This document shows positions 8,081 to 16,355 of a DNA stretch of 64,000 bases, one piece after another. The DNA is taken from the NCBI GenBank assembly GCA_945865935.1, contig CAMBFI010000010.1, positions 1-64,000 of the forward strand. The letters run 5' to 3'. The first letter of the stretch is position 1. The number at the start of each line of letters is the position of its first letter. This stretch comes from Bordetella parapertussis. GTDB lineage: Bacteria > Pseudomonadota > Gammaproteobacteria > Burkholderiales > Burkholderiaceae_B. Both the position numbers and the translations under genes were made by a program. Below the pieces are notes generated by a model, which saw only the letters and a program-made list of their open reading frames with translations, was not told where the DNA came from and did not search any database.

Positions 8081-9317
8081 CTGGACCTCCTGGATTATTG
8101 AGTACGTGATCGGTGTTGATACCCTCGTGTGCGAGCTGGGTAAGCGTATAGCCTAATTGCTCGACTAACACGGCGTGATTATCTGCACCGAGTCTTGGAC
8201 CTGGATGACGGATATGTCCAGGCGATTCGGAAAGCTTTCCTACGACACCTTGCATGCGAACATTCGACTTGAGTTCGGAATCAAAAAGCTGAGTAATGTT
8301 TTGCCTTGCTTGTATGTGCGGATCAGCAAAAATTTGTTCGACGTCATTCACTGGAGACATCGTAGAACTATTTTTGGCCGCTTGCGCTAATAAGTCGTCT
8401 AGATCAAATTGCGAAACTGCGGATTGAATTGCTTGGTCGAGTGCTTCAACGTTCTTTATCCTTAGGCGATTATTTAAAAATCGAGGATCTTCAATAATTT
8501 CCGGAATTCCAAGCGTTTTACAAATACTCGTGAACGCCGACTGCGCGCTGCCGCCAATCGTTACCCAACGTTCGTCACGCGTCCGATACGTATTGCGGGG
8601 AGCAGTAAATGAAAGTCTGCTGCCGCTGCGTTGTTGGATAATGCCGAGCTGATCATAATTAATGACGTTTGGCCCGATCAGCGTTAACAGGGTTTCATAA
8701 ATGGCCAAATCAATATATTGGCCTTTCCCTGTGCGCCGCTTTTCGGCCATTGCAACAAGCCCAAGATATGCCGCCATGAGACCCGTCGTAGAGTCTGCTA
8801 ACCCAAACCCTGGGAGCAGTGGGGCTTGATCCGGGTAGCCGGAAATAAAGGCGGCGCCTGCATAGGCTTCGGCTAGCGTTCCGAAGCCAGGACGATCGCT
8901 GTACGGTCCTGTTTGCCCATAACCGGTTACGCGAATCATGATCAGGCTTGGATTGATCGCTTTGAGTGTTTCGTACCCGAGGCCCCACTTTTCAAGTGTC
9001 CCCGTTCGGTAGTTCTCGATCACGATATCCGTGTCCAGCACCAGTTTTTTTACGACTTCGACCCCGAAGGGGGTTCGTAGATCAAGCGTGACGGACTTTT
9101 TACCGCGATTGATGACCTTGTAATACAGCCCAACGCCGTCTTTGTTTTCGCCCCAAAACCGCATTTCGTCACCGGAGCCCGGCTTTTCAATTTTTATGAC
9201 CTGCGCACCAAAGTCTGCCATAAACATGGCGCACATCGGGGCCGCGAGGAAGTTTGAGAGGTCTAGCACTTTGACGTCCGAGAGCGCCCCCGCTGTTGAC
9301 TTTTCGTCCGTTGACAT
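8067..9317 (-). CDS. Class III (CaiB/BaiF) CoA-transferase A, first gene of operon
   Basis: A 416-residue CaiB/BaiF CoA-transferase. Key segments are VKVLDLSNFLAAPMC (about 15-29), DFGAQVIKIEKPGSGDEMR, NRGKKSVTLDLRTP, VIENYRTGTLEKWGLG, and the likely catalytic Asp in GLADSTTGLMAAY (about 183). It opens the operon that continues with the lyase-like gene (14-nt overlap), a second transferase and the CitE-like lyase. A well-formed sigma-70 promoter and operator-like motif lie 22-61 bp upstream on the minus strand. Two different transferases in one operon suggest either two acids or two steps needing CoA transfer. Substrates unknown; itaconate-, mesaconate- or methylmalate-type dicarboxylates are plausible. 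Confidence 0.92.
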   Translation of the reverse strand: MSTDEKSTAGALSDVKVLDLSNFLAAPMCAMFMADFGAQVIKIEKPGSGDEMRFWGENKDGVGLYYKVINRGKKSVTLDLRTPFGVEVVKKLVLDTDIVIENYRTGTLEKWGLGYETLKAINPSLIMIRVTGYGQTGPYSDRPGFGTLAEAYAGAAFISGYPDQAPLLPGFGLADSTTGLMAAYLGLVAMAEKRRTGKGQYIDLAIYETLLTLIGPNVINYDQLGIIQQRSGSRLSFTAPRNTYRTRDERWVTIGGSAQSAFTSICKTLGIPEIIEDPRFLNNRLRIKNVEALDQAIQSAVSQFDLDDLLAQAAKNSSTMSPVNDVEQIFADPHIQARQNITQLFDSELKSNVRMQGVVGKLSESPGHIRHPGPRLGADNHAVLVEQLGYTLTQLAHEGINTDHVLNNPGGPDAIS

Positions 9318-9338
9318 TTTTTGTATACCTCGTTAACC

Positions 9339-9378
9339 TAATTGTACGGACAATAGTTAGGTTTAGTTTGACTGTCAA
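9339..9378 (-). promoter_or_regulatory. Sigma-70 promoter with overlapping operator-like motif (copy 2)
   Basis: Read on the minus strand, TTGACA (9378-9373) is followed after exactly 17 bp by TATTGT (9355-9350), a near-consensus sigma-70 promoter pointing at the CoA-transferase gene. The 15-bp motif TAATTGTACGGACAA (9339-9353 on the plus strand) covers the -10 and the expected start point near 9343. This geometry fits repression by steric hindrance. The same region lies 170 bp upstream of the divergent Bug gene at 9524 and could also serve it. Confidence 0.68.
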
Positions 9379-9523
9379 GTATAGATACTGACAAAGCACA
9401 GTCGCTCGATCTAACCGGCAACAGAGTCACTACAGTGCAATGCCCGAACGTGCTGACTACTACGGTCAGAATAAAAGGGTGGAGCTTGTTTCTAGCTGGT
9501 TAATCCACAAATAGGGAGTTGAT

Positions 9524-10507
9524 ATGTCTTTTTTGCAAAAGTACCTGATAAATATCTGCGCTAGTTTTGCCGCATGCTTGGTGATGTCTCCCGCTCACGC
9601 AGACCCAACGTTTCCGAACCGACCGATCAATGTAGTGGTCGCTTTTGGTCCCGGTACCGGTAGCGATACGATCTCTAGAATTCTGTCAGAAAAGATGAGA
9701 GAAATACTTGGGTCACCCGTGACGGTCGAAAATCGATTGGGTGGGGGAGGAGTCATTGGTACAGAGTATGTGGCTCGCGCAAAGCCAGATGGGTATACCT
9801 TAACGATGGGCTCGACTTCATCGCTTGGAACCACACCAGTTTTAAACCCCAATGCAAAATACGATGTCAAAAAAGATTTTGTATTCATTTCAGGCATAGC
9901 AAAGTCTGATTATGTGATTTTCACGTCGACTAGACCAGGCTCGCCTAAAACCCTAGGCGAATTGCTTGCTCGATTAAAGAAAGAGCCAAGCAGTTTTGCC
10001 TCGGCTGGAGTTGGAACAATTACTCACCTTGCGACAGAAATGCTTCTGCACAAAGCATCCCTGTCTGCGACACATGTTCCCTACAAGGGAAGTGGGCAGG
10101 TAATTATGGATGTAGCCGCTGGACAGGTGTTGTTCGCGACGGATTCTCCATCAGCGACATTACCGCTCATTAAGTCTGGCAAGCTGAGAGCGCTAGCTGT
10201 GACAGGCCCGACTCGGCTTGGTGCGCTTCCCGACGTCCCGACGGTTGCTGAGAGCGGTTTCCCTGGCTTTCAAGTTTTAGCATGGTGGTGTTTGGCTGCA
10301 CCAGCCGGTACGCCTCAGGCTGTGATCAATAAGTTGAGTGACGCTGCTCAAAAAGCGGTCGCCTCGCCCGAGATCACTGCCCGGCTACGAAAAATGGAGA
10401 TCGAGCCAATGCTGATGAATGCGGCTGAGCTCACTGACTTCGTCAATAAAGATATTCCAGTGTGGACCAACTTTATCAAAAATAGTGGAATCAAAATTGC
10501 TCCGTAA
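9524..10507 (+). CDS. Bug/TctC-family periplasmic solute receptor 1
   Basis: A 327-residue tripartite-tricarboxylate-transporter receptor. A Sec signal peptide of about 26 residues ends at AHA-D. The Bug hallmarks follow: FPNRPINVVVAFGPGTGSD, VENRLGGGGVIG and AKPDGYTLTMG, then HVPYKGSGQ and DVPTVAESGFPGF. Such receptors bind carboxylates in the periplasm, with the ligand held between two lobes. A GGGAG ribosome site precedes ATG 9524. No TctA/TctB gene is adjacent, so it must use membrane partners encoded elsewhere or act in sensing. It sits 38 bases before the hydro-lyase operon and diverges from the CoA-transferase operon, so it probably captures that pathway's substrate. Confidence 0.93.
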   Translation: MSFLQKYLINICASFAACLVMSPAHADPTFPNRPINVVVAFGPGTGSDTISRILSEKMREILGSPVTVENRLGGGGVIGTEYVARAKPDGYTLTMGSTSSLGTTPVLNPNAKYDVKKDFVFISGIAKSDYVIFTSTRPGSPKTLGELLARLKKEPSSFASAGVGTITHLATEMLLHKASLSATHVPYKGSGQVIMDVAAGQVLFATDSPSATLPLIKSGKLRALAVTGPTRLGALPDVPTVAESGFPGFQVLAWWCLAAPAGTPQAVINKLSDAAQKAVASPEITARLRKMEIEPMLMNAAELTDFVNKDIPVWTNFIKNSGIKIAP

Positions 10508-10571
10508 GGTTGTATGACTAAAACTGGGGTGTGCTAAATATCTTGTGCCTTTAGTTGACGAAAGGATTTAT

Positions 10572-11072
10572 ATGCAAGTTGAGGGATTCGCGACGGTGTT
10601 GGGTGACGACATTGACACAGACGTTATTTTTCCGGCGCGATACCTCGCCGTTTTAAAGCCTGAAGATCAAGCGAAATATTTGTTCGAACCTCTGGGCGAG
10701 GACATACGGCAAAAGGTTCTTGCTGGCGGTGTCGTCATAGGAGGTTGGAATTTTGGTTGCGGCTCATCTCGCGAGCACGCGGTGACGTCTATGATCGGCG
10801 CGAATGTGCGCCTTGTGCTTGCAAAATCTTTCTCACGCATTTTTTTTAGAAATGCAGTCAACAATGGCTTGGCAGTCGTCATTAGCCCGGAAATTGTGTC
10901 TGCGATCGCTGAGGGAGACAAGATTTTTGCGGATCTGCAGGCTGGGCAAGCATCCATCAATGGCAAAGCACTTTCTTTTACGCCGCTTCCACCCGAGGTG
11001 CTTGCGATTCTTAGCGCAGGCGGACTGTGGGCTGCAAAATTGGCTCAGAACAACAAAGAGGTAAAGACATGA
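10572..11072 (+). CDS. LeuD-like small subunit of a two-subunit hydro-lyase
   Basis: A 166-residue aconitase-superfamily swivel-domain protein of the short LeuD/HacB type. It shows DDIDTDVIFPARYL (12-25), GGWNFGCGSSREHA (57-70, the GSSREHA substrate motif) and SFSRIFFRNAVNNGL. The specificity loop reads YLAVLK, unlike the Tyr-Leu-Arg loop typical of isopropylmalate isomerases. I start at ATG 10572 because GAAAGGA sits just upstream; an in-frame GTG at 10545 lacks a site. The stop overlaps the large-subunit start as ATGA. There are no LeuA or LeuB neighbours and the setting is catabolic, so I infer hydration or isomerisation of an unsaturated or methylated dicarboxylate (maleate, citraconate or dimethylmalate type). 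Confidence 0.88.
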   Translation: MQVEGFATVLGDDIDTDVIFPARYLAVLKPEDQAKYLFEPLGEDIRQKVLAGGVVIGGWNFGCGSSREHAVTSMIGANVRLVLAKSFSRIFFRNAVNNGLAVVISPEIVSAIAEGDKIFADLQAGQASINGKALSFTPLPPEVLAILSAGGLWAAKLAQNNKEVKT

Positions 11073-12355
11073 GTCAAACGCTCACGGAAAAAATTATGGG
11101 TCGCCTGGCGGGGCGGACGGTGAAAGCGGGTGATATGGTTGAGATGGGTCCCGATTGGACGTTTGCATTGGATGATGGCGTTGGACTGATTGATCAAAAC
11201 TTTAAGCGCTATGGCGTAAAAAAACTGGCTCATCCAGAGAAGATCAGGCTGTTCTACGATCACTACGCACCTGCGGATACCCCACTACATGCCTTGATGC
11301 ATAAAATTGGCAGAAAGCTGTTTGATCAGTTCGGGATTCCTCGGGAACATTTACACGAGGTTGGCGCGGGAATCTCGCATCAAATTGCAGTTGAAAGTGG
11401 CTTGGTTCATCCGGGTACTATGGTCACAAATATGGACTCACACACCATCACAGTGGGCGCTGTTGGTGCGATTGGTTGCGGCATTGGCGGGGCGGAGATG
11501 GCCTACCTCTGGTCTGAAGGTAAGTTGTGGTTTAGAGTCCCTGAAAGCATAAAAATCGAATTGACGGGACGCATGCCGCCAGGCGTTGCCGCAAAAGATA
11601 TTGTTTTGTCGATACTTCAGTCGATCTCCGCGAGGGGTGCGATCTATGCTGCAATTGAATATCATGGTGAGGCCATTTCCCACATGAGTATTCCTGAGCG
11701 AATGACGCTCTGCAATATGGGAATTGAAATGGGGGCAAAGTTCGCAGTGGTACCCGGTGACGCTGTTACTCAAGCACATTTCGACCGATTAAATATAAAG
11801 ATTGCAGAAATGCCGCAGCCCGATGTAGATGCGCACTATGTATCGCATCATAAAGTTGATTTATCGACATTAGGGCCATTGGTGTCGGCACCAAATAAAG
11901 TGGATAACGTACATCCAGTTGGCAACTTTAGCGCCGTGCGCATTAATCAAGCTTTCATCGGAACATGTACGAATGGGCGCTTTGAAGATTTTGAGATTGC
12001 AGCCTCCATTTTAAAAGGTAAGAAGATCGCGTCGGATGTCCGGCTGGTCGTCACTCCAGCTTCTAGGCAGGTTTACATGCAGGCGCTTACTTCTGGAGTG
12101 CTTGAAATTTTGGTGAACGCTGGCGCTTCGGTGACCACTCCAGGCTGTGGCGCATGCGCTGGAATGCATCAGGGAGTGTTGGCGGAGGGAGAAGTCTGCA
12201 TCTCATCTTCGAGCCGAAATTTTCTCGGCAGAATGGGACATCGCGATGCCTCGGTTTATCTAGGCTCGCCTGCGACGGTTGCGGCGAGCGCACTGACCGG
12301 ATTCATCACAGACCCTCGAGCCCACCTAGTCATCGCACGTGGTTTAGTTAATTAA
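11069..12355 (+). CDS. LeuC-like large [4Fe-4S] subunit of a two-subunit hydro-lyase
   Basis: A 428-residue aconitase-family catalytic subunit. The three iron-sulphur ligands are in place: Cys300 in FIGTCTNGRFED and Cys360/Cys363 in PGCGACAGMHQG. Other family segments are SHTITVGAVGAIGCGIG (124-140) and the terminal SSRNFLGRMGH. The ATG at 11069 overlaps the small-subunit stop (ATGA) and follows AGAGGTAA, so it is preferred over GTG 11027. The length matches the archaeal-type LeuC/HACN and maleate hydratase group, shorter than bacterial leucine-pathway LeuC. It forms the enzyme with the upstream small subunit. Substrate unknown: maleate, citraconate, 2,3-dimethylmalate and homoaconitate-like acids are all handled by relatives. 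Confidence 0.9.
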   Translation: MSQTLTEKIMGRLAGRTVKAGDMVEMGPDWTFALDDGVGLIDQNFKRYGVKKLAHPEKIRLFYDHYAPADTPLHALMHKIGRKLFDQFGIPREHLHEVGAGISHQIAVESGLVHPGTMVTNMDSHTITVGAVGAIGCGIGGAEMAYLWSEGKLWFRVPESIKIELTGRMPPGVAAKDIVLSILQSISARGAIYAAIEYHGEAISHMSIPERMTLCNMGIEMGAKFAVVPGDAVTQAHFDRLNIKIAEMPQPDVDAHYVSHHKVDLSTLGPLVSAPNKVDNVHPVGNFSAVRINQAFIGTCTNGRFEDFEIAASILKGKKIASDVRLVVTPASRQVYMQALTSGVLEILVNAGASVTTPGCGACAGMHQGVLAEGEVCISSSSRNFLGRMGHRDASVYLGSPATVAASALTGFITDPRAHLVIARGLVN

Positions 12356-12359
12356 GACG

Positions 12360-14069
12360 TTACGGATTTTTGCGATGTTCTCTTTTCTTTAAGTGCCGTA
12401 AATCGCAAATTTCCTTTATGCTTCGAGGATCCAAAGAATTTTCGAAAATCATATGTTTTTGAATTTTCTGCGTGCCGGTTGTTGGAAGATCATCAACAAG
12501 CAAAATCCAACCTGGTGCTTTGTAATAAGCTAGGCGTTCAGAACAGTGCTTGAAAAGACTGATTGCAATCTTCTGACGTTCTTCTGTACTCCAATCATTC
12601 TTGATCGATCGTGCGCGCTCACTGAGGCACACACACGCTAACACCTCTTGTTCCCTTACTTCATCAGTCACACCAAGAACAGCTACCATTTTGACTAGTA
12701 GATGCGCCTGTAATATGGCTTCGACCTCTGCAGCCGAAATATTTTCACCGGAGCGACGAATGATGTGTTTATTGCGATCTACAAAGTGCAACATCCCGCC
12801 TGAATCTCGCGTTACCACGTCGCCAGTATGAAACCACCCGCCGCGCCATGCGCTTTCAGTCGCCTCGGGATCATCAAGATAGCCGCTGAAAAAATCTTTT
12901 CTAGGTTCTCGTGCTGAATGGCGAATCAGCATCTCGCCCGGATTATTCTCTAGGACATCTCGACCCTGATCGTCGACCACGCGTACTTCAAGGCCAGGCG
13001 CTTGTTTACCGAAGGCACGTGATCCAACTTGTCGAGGTGGGGAACTAACGGAAAGTGTTCGAACCATTTCCGTCATACCCCAGATCTCAACGAGTGGAAA
13101 GCCAAATCGGTCCTCAAAGGTTTGATGCAGAGTCGGTTCGACACCTGCTCCAAAGCCAAAACGAATACGGTGCTCTCGCTCCCGCGGGACAGTTGGCTGA
13201 TTTAACAGCATAGGAACGATGACGCCCAGGTAGTGAGCAATGGTTGCCCGACTCGTCACAATCTCTTCCCACCAGCGCTTTGGTTGAAATCGATCTGCCT
13301 GTATCTGACAATTTCCGGTTAATAGCATGCAGTAGAAAGACAGAACGGAGGCGTTGACGTGATAGAGCGGGAGTGGATTGAACAAACGTTCCTGGTTTTC
13401 TTGGATATCAGCAAGCCCCCCTGTATTGGCATACCAAGCACCGGCCGCGAGTTCATAGCGATGAGACAACACACACCCTTTGGGCTTACCGGTGGTGCCA
13501 GAGGTGTAAAGGATGCTAGCAGGCGTGTCGCTATTAGGTTTTACATGCTCTTTTAGAATCTTGGGTGGCGATAGTTCCTGCGCAAAGCTTTCCACGCATA
13601 CGATCGACGGCATGCTCGCATGACGGCCCACTGCGTCAATGATGTTTTTTAGGTGAGTCCGCAGACTAATGATTACATCGACGCGTGAGTGACTAATGAT
13701 GTAAGCGAGTTCTTGAGGCCGATAGTCCGGGTTTAACGGAACGCAGCAAACACCTAAGCTGTTGAGCGCAAGCTTGTGCAAAATATGTTCGGGTCGATTT
13801 TCTAGACTTAAGCCCACTCGGTGCCCAACACCGTAACCAGCTTGTGAATATACGGAGATCAGGTATTGAACTTGTTCTGCAGCTTGCGCATAGGTGAGTT
13901 CAAGTCCGTCAGGGAGGTAGACCCGAGAAGGGTTCTTTGGCACTGCGAGCAGCGCGCTTGATCCGTAGCTTCGTACGGCTTCAAAAAAAGCATCTCCTAT
14001 CGTGGAGTATCGGCTGATATCTATCAAAATGGTCTCGATCTGTGTGAAATGCCGAGTGAGTACCGGCAT
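12360..14069 (-). CDS. AMP-binding acyl-CoA ligase, CaiC-like
   Basis: A 569-residue adenylate-forming ligase converting an acid, ATP and CoA to acyl-CoA. The P-loop is LYTSGTTGKPKG (about 188-199). Further motifs are IWGMTE, GWFHTGDV, the hinge HIIRRSGENISAAEVEAIL and a C-terminal GTQKIQKH whose Lys is the catalytic acyl-adenylation residue. The hinge with GEN and the TTGTQKIQKH ending resemble CaiC-type carnitine/crotonobetaine ligases. No signal peptide. It converges on the LeuC-like gene with a 4-bp gap and diverges from the hydantoinase gene with about 36 bp, where no strong ribosome site is seen, so the exact N-terminus (ATG 14069) is uncertain. It may supply another CoA ester to the same pathway. 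Confidence 0.9.
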   Translation of the reverse strand: MPVLTRHFTQIETILIDISRYSTIGDAFFEAVRSYGSSALLAVPKNPSRVYLPDGLELTYAQAAEQVQYLISVYSQAGYGVGHRVGLSLENRPEHILHKLALNSLGVCCVPLNPDYRPQELAYIISHSRVDVIISLRTHLKNIIDAVGRHASMPSIVCVESFAQELSPPKILKEHVKPNSDTPASILYTSGTTGKPKGCVLSHRYELAAGAWYANTGGLADIQENQERLFNPLPLYHVNASVLSFYCMLLTGNCQIQADRFQPKRWWEEIVTSRATIAHYLGVIVPMLLNQPTVPREREHRIRFGFGAGVEPTLHQTFEDRFGFPLVEIWGMTEMVRTLSVSSPPRQVGSRAFGKQAPGLEVRVVDDQGRDVLENNPGEMLIRHSAREPRKDFFSGYLDDPEATESAWRGGWFHTGDVVTRDSGGMLHFVDRNKHIIRRSGENISAAEVEAILQAHLLVKMVAVLGVTDEVREQEVLACVCLSERARSIKNDWSTEERQKIAISLFKHCSERLAYYKAPGWILLVDDLPTTGTQKIQKHMIFENSLDPRSIKEICDLRHLKKREHRKNP

Positions 14070-14105
14070 AATATAGACTACAAAACTACCGTCTATCCGA
14101 GTCCA

Positions 14106-15563
14106 ATGATGAACGAATTTGATTTAACGATACGCAATGGGCGCATATCAGACGCCAATACCACTTATTACGCGGATATCGGCATTAAAGATGGAAAGAT
14201 TGCCATCATCGCTGATCGCCTACCGGCAGCGGCCTCCGACATTGACGCGACAGGCTTATGGATTCTGCCAGGTGGTATCGATAGCCATTGCCATGTAGAT
14301 GAGCGTTCGCCAATGGGCATGCGTGTGGCGGACGATTTTTTAAGTGCAACAACTTCTGCGGTATTCGGTGGCACGACAACGATTATTCCTTTTGCTGTCC
14401 AGCACCGTAAAGATCACTTGCCGACTGTGATCGCTGACTACAAGGCGTTGGCAACACAACGCGCGGTCATTGACTACGCATTACACTTGATTGTTACCGA
14501 TCCCAATCCCGACACGCTTAGCAGCCATTTGCCTGCAGCCATTCGCAGTGGAATCACCTCGTTCAAAGTCTTCATGACTTATGAGGTCTTAAAGCTCACA
14601 GACGAACAAATTCTGGATATCCTTGAGCTAGCGGACGCCGAGGGCGCGTTAGTGATGATTCATGCTGAAAACGATGACATGATTCGTTGGTTAACCCGAA
14701 AATTACTGAGCTTTGGTCATACCTCGCCAAAGTTTCATGGCGTGTCGCATGACCCAATCGCTGAGGCAGAGGCCGCTAATCGAGCGGTGAGCATGGCCGC
14801 GCTGATGGATGTTCCTATTTTGATTGTGCATGTATCGGGCATTGAGCCGTTAAGAATCATTCACGGTGCGCAGGCATTAGGTTTAAATATTTTGGCCGAA
14901 AGTTGCCCACAATACCTTTTTCTGACCGCTGACGATCTCGACCTACCCGGCGTGGAGGGTGCAAAATATTGCTGTAGTCCGCCCCCTCGCGATCCTATCT
15001 CGCAAAAAGCGGTGTGGGATAGTTTGTTAGACGGTACGCTGCAGCTGTATTCGTCTGATCACGCGCCGTACAAGTTTGATGAAAGCGGTAAGATTCCGCG
15101 TGGCGAGCAAACTATTTTTACCGAAATGGCGAACGGTTTGCCAGGTCTTGAACTCAGGATGGCTCTGCTGTTTTCTGAGGGCGTCTTGACAGGCCGCATG
15201 CCGATCGAACGCTTCGTTGCACTGTGCTCGACGAATCACGCCCGAACTTATGGACTATTTCCGCGCAAAGGTGCGATTGCCGTGGGAAGTGATGCCGATC
15301 TGGCCCTGTGGAATCCCACTGTGAAGCGAGTCGTGCAAGCGGAGATGCTCCATGACAAGGCAGGCTATACGCCTTATGAGGGAAGAACGATCACGGGCTG
15401 GCCGACAACCGTGCTAAGCCGAGGACGAGTGGCGGTGCAAGATAATCGCTTGTTGCTTCAGCCCGGCGATGGAGAGCTGCTTGCTTGTGGGACACCAGAG
15501 CCTGTTGTACGTCAAAGACTAAATGGAAATCCTAATAGTGTTCGAAGAAAGTTTTTTACCTGA
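14106..15563 (+). CDS. Dihydropyrimidinase / hydantoinase-family amidohydrolase
   Basis: A 485-residue cyclic amidohydrolase with a complete binuclear metal centre: His61 and His63 in SHCHVDE, the carboxylated Lys154 in SFKVFMTY, His186 in IHAEND, His242 in VHVSG and Asp318 in SSDHAP. This group opens cyclic amides such as dihydropyrimidines, hydantoins and cyclic imides. I start at ATG 14106 (MMNEFDL) because the longer ATG at 14049 would overlap the divergent ligase and adds residues unlike the family. A GST gene follows after 28 bp. Together with two amidases and an amidohydrolase at the left it suggests breakdown of a nitrogen ring. Allantoinase is less likely, since the CCSPPPRD region is dihydropyrimidinase-like. 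Confidence 0.9.
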   Translation: MMNEFDLTIRNGRISDANTTYYADIGIKDGKIAIIADRLPAAASDIDATGLWILPGGIDSHCHVDERSPMGMRVADDFLSATTSAVFGGTTTIIPFAVQHRKDHLPTVIADYKALATQRAVIDYALHLIVTDPNPDTLSSHLPAAIRSGITSFKVFMTYEVLKLTDEQILDILELADAEGALVMIHAENDDMIRWLTRKLLSFGHTSPKFHGVSHDPIAEAEAANRAVSMAALMDVPILIVHVSGIEPLRIIHGAQALGLNILAESCPQYLFLTADDLDLPGVEGAKYCCSPPPRDPISQKAVWDSLLDGTLQLYSSDHAPYKFDESGKIPRGEQTIFTEMANGLPGLELRMALLFSEGVLTGRMPIERFVALCSTNHARTYGLFPRKGAIAVGSDADLALWNPTVKRVVQAEMLHDKAGYTPYEGRTITGWPTTVLSRGRVAVQDNRLLLQPGDGELLACGTPEPVVRQRLNGNPNSVRRKFFT

Positions 15564-15591
15564 TCCTGTCGAAACTTAGAGTGAGTGATTA

Positions 15592-16275
15592 ATGAAACTT
15601 TATATTGCAAACAAAAACTATTCGTCTTGGTCCTTGCGTCCGTGGATTTTGATGCGCGAGAAAGGCATTGCATTTGAAGAAATCATCACTCCGTTTTCAG
15701 ATCACGGAGAGGTCTCGCCATTCATCAATTTTTCACCAACTTGCAAAGTACCTTGCCTGGATGATGGCGGTACGCTTGTTTGGGACTCGCTCGCAATTTG
15801 TGAATATTTGGCTGAGAACACGCCGGGCTGTTGGCCCGCTGAGCGCGTCGCGCGCGCTTGGGCACGTAGCGCTGCAGCCGAGATGCATTCAAGTTTTCAA
15901 ACGTTGCGCACGCAATGCCAAATGAATTGTGGTGTACGAGTCACGCTCAATAAAATTGACGATACCTTGCGCGCTGACATTGAACGAGTAAGTGCTCTGT
16001 GGTGTGAGGGCCTGCAGCAATTTGGTGGCCCTTATCTTGCGGGTAAAACATACACCATCGCGGACGCATTTTTTGCACCAGTTGTTTTTCGGGTGCAAAG
16101 CTATGGCTTGTCTTTGGCAGCACCTGCGCAAGCGTATGCTAAACATGTTCTCAGCTTACCGTCGATGCGACAGTGGTACGACGAGGCAATGCGGGAAGTG
16201 TGGCGCAAAGACGCATATGAAAAAAGCGTTGCTTCCTACGGTTTGATCACTGCGGATGAGAGAGTGGCAGGTTAA
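15592..16275 (+). CDS. Glutathione S-transferase family protein
   Basis: A 227-residue protein with an N-terminal thioredoxin-like GST domain (MKLYIANKNYSSWSLRPWI, then CKVPCLDDGGTLVWDSLAICEYLAE, about 50-74) and an all-helical C-terminal domain with AGKTYTIADAFFAPV near 150. The SSW segment supplies a serine at the usual catalytic position. It would conjugate or isomerise an electrophilic substrate with glutathione in the cytoplasm. It follows the hydantoinase gene by 28 bp on the same strand and is likely co-transcribed. In catabolic settings such GSTs can act as double-bond isomerases, but nothing here proves that. A near-perfect AAGGAGG overlaps its stop codon and serves a downstream small frame or the polyphosphate kinase. 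Confidence 0.9.
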   Translation: MKLYIANKNYSSWSLRPWILMREKGIAFEEIITPFSDHGEVSPFINFSPTCKVPCLDDGGTLVWDSLAICEYLAENTPGCWPAERVARAWARSAAAEMHSSFQTLRTQCQMNCGVRVTLNKIDDTLRADIERVSALWCEGLQQFGGPYLAGKTYTIADAFFAPVVFRVQSYGLSLAAPAQAYAKHVLSLPSMRQWYDEAMREVWRKDAYEKSVASYGLITADERVAG

Positions 16276-16283
16276 GGAGGGAT

Positions 16284-16355
16284 GTGGCTGCTCGTCGAGG
16301 GGCACATTTGTTGTGGTTGTGGGTGTTTAAAGAACAGATCAAGGAGCTCTCATGA
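16284..16355 (+). CDS. Possible 23-residue leader peptide upstream of PPK2
   Basis: A short frame from GTG 16284 to TGA 16353-16355. It is preceded by AAGGAGG (16274-16280, spacing only three bases), and its stop overlaps the PPK2 start as ATGA. The peptide has a basic start and an aromatic stretch (LLWLWVF). An alternative frame from ATG 16282 would give a 25-residue Cys-rich peptide ending at 16359. Either could be a coupling leader, or the strong site could be a chance remnant. No homology is recognised. Confidence 0.25.
   Translation: MAARRGAHLLWLWVFKEQIKELS

Noticed and set aside
10572-12355. Leucine biosynthesis leuCD
   Set aside because: No leuA or leuB nearby, short archaeal-type subunits, atypical specificity loop and a catabolic neighbourhood.
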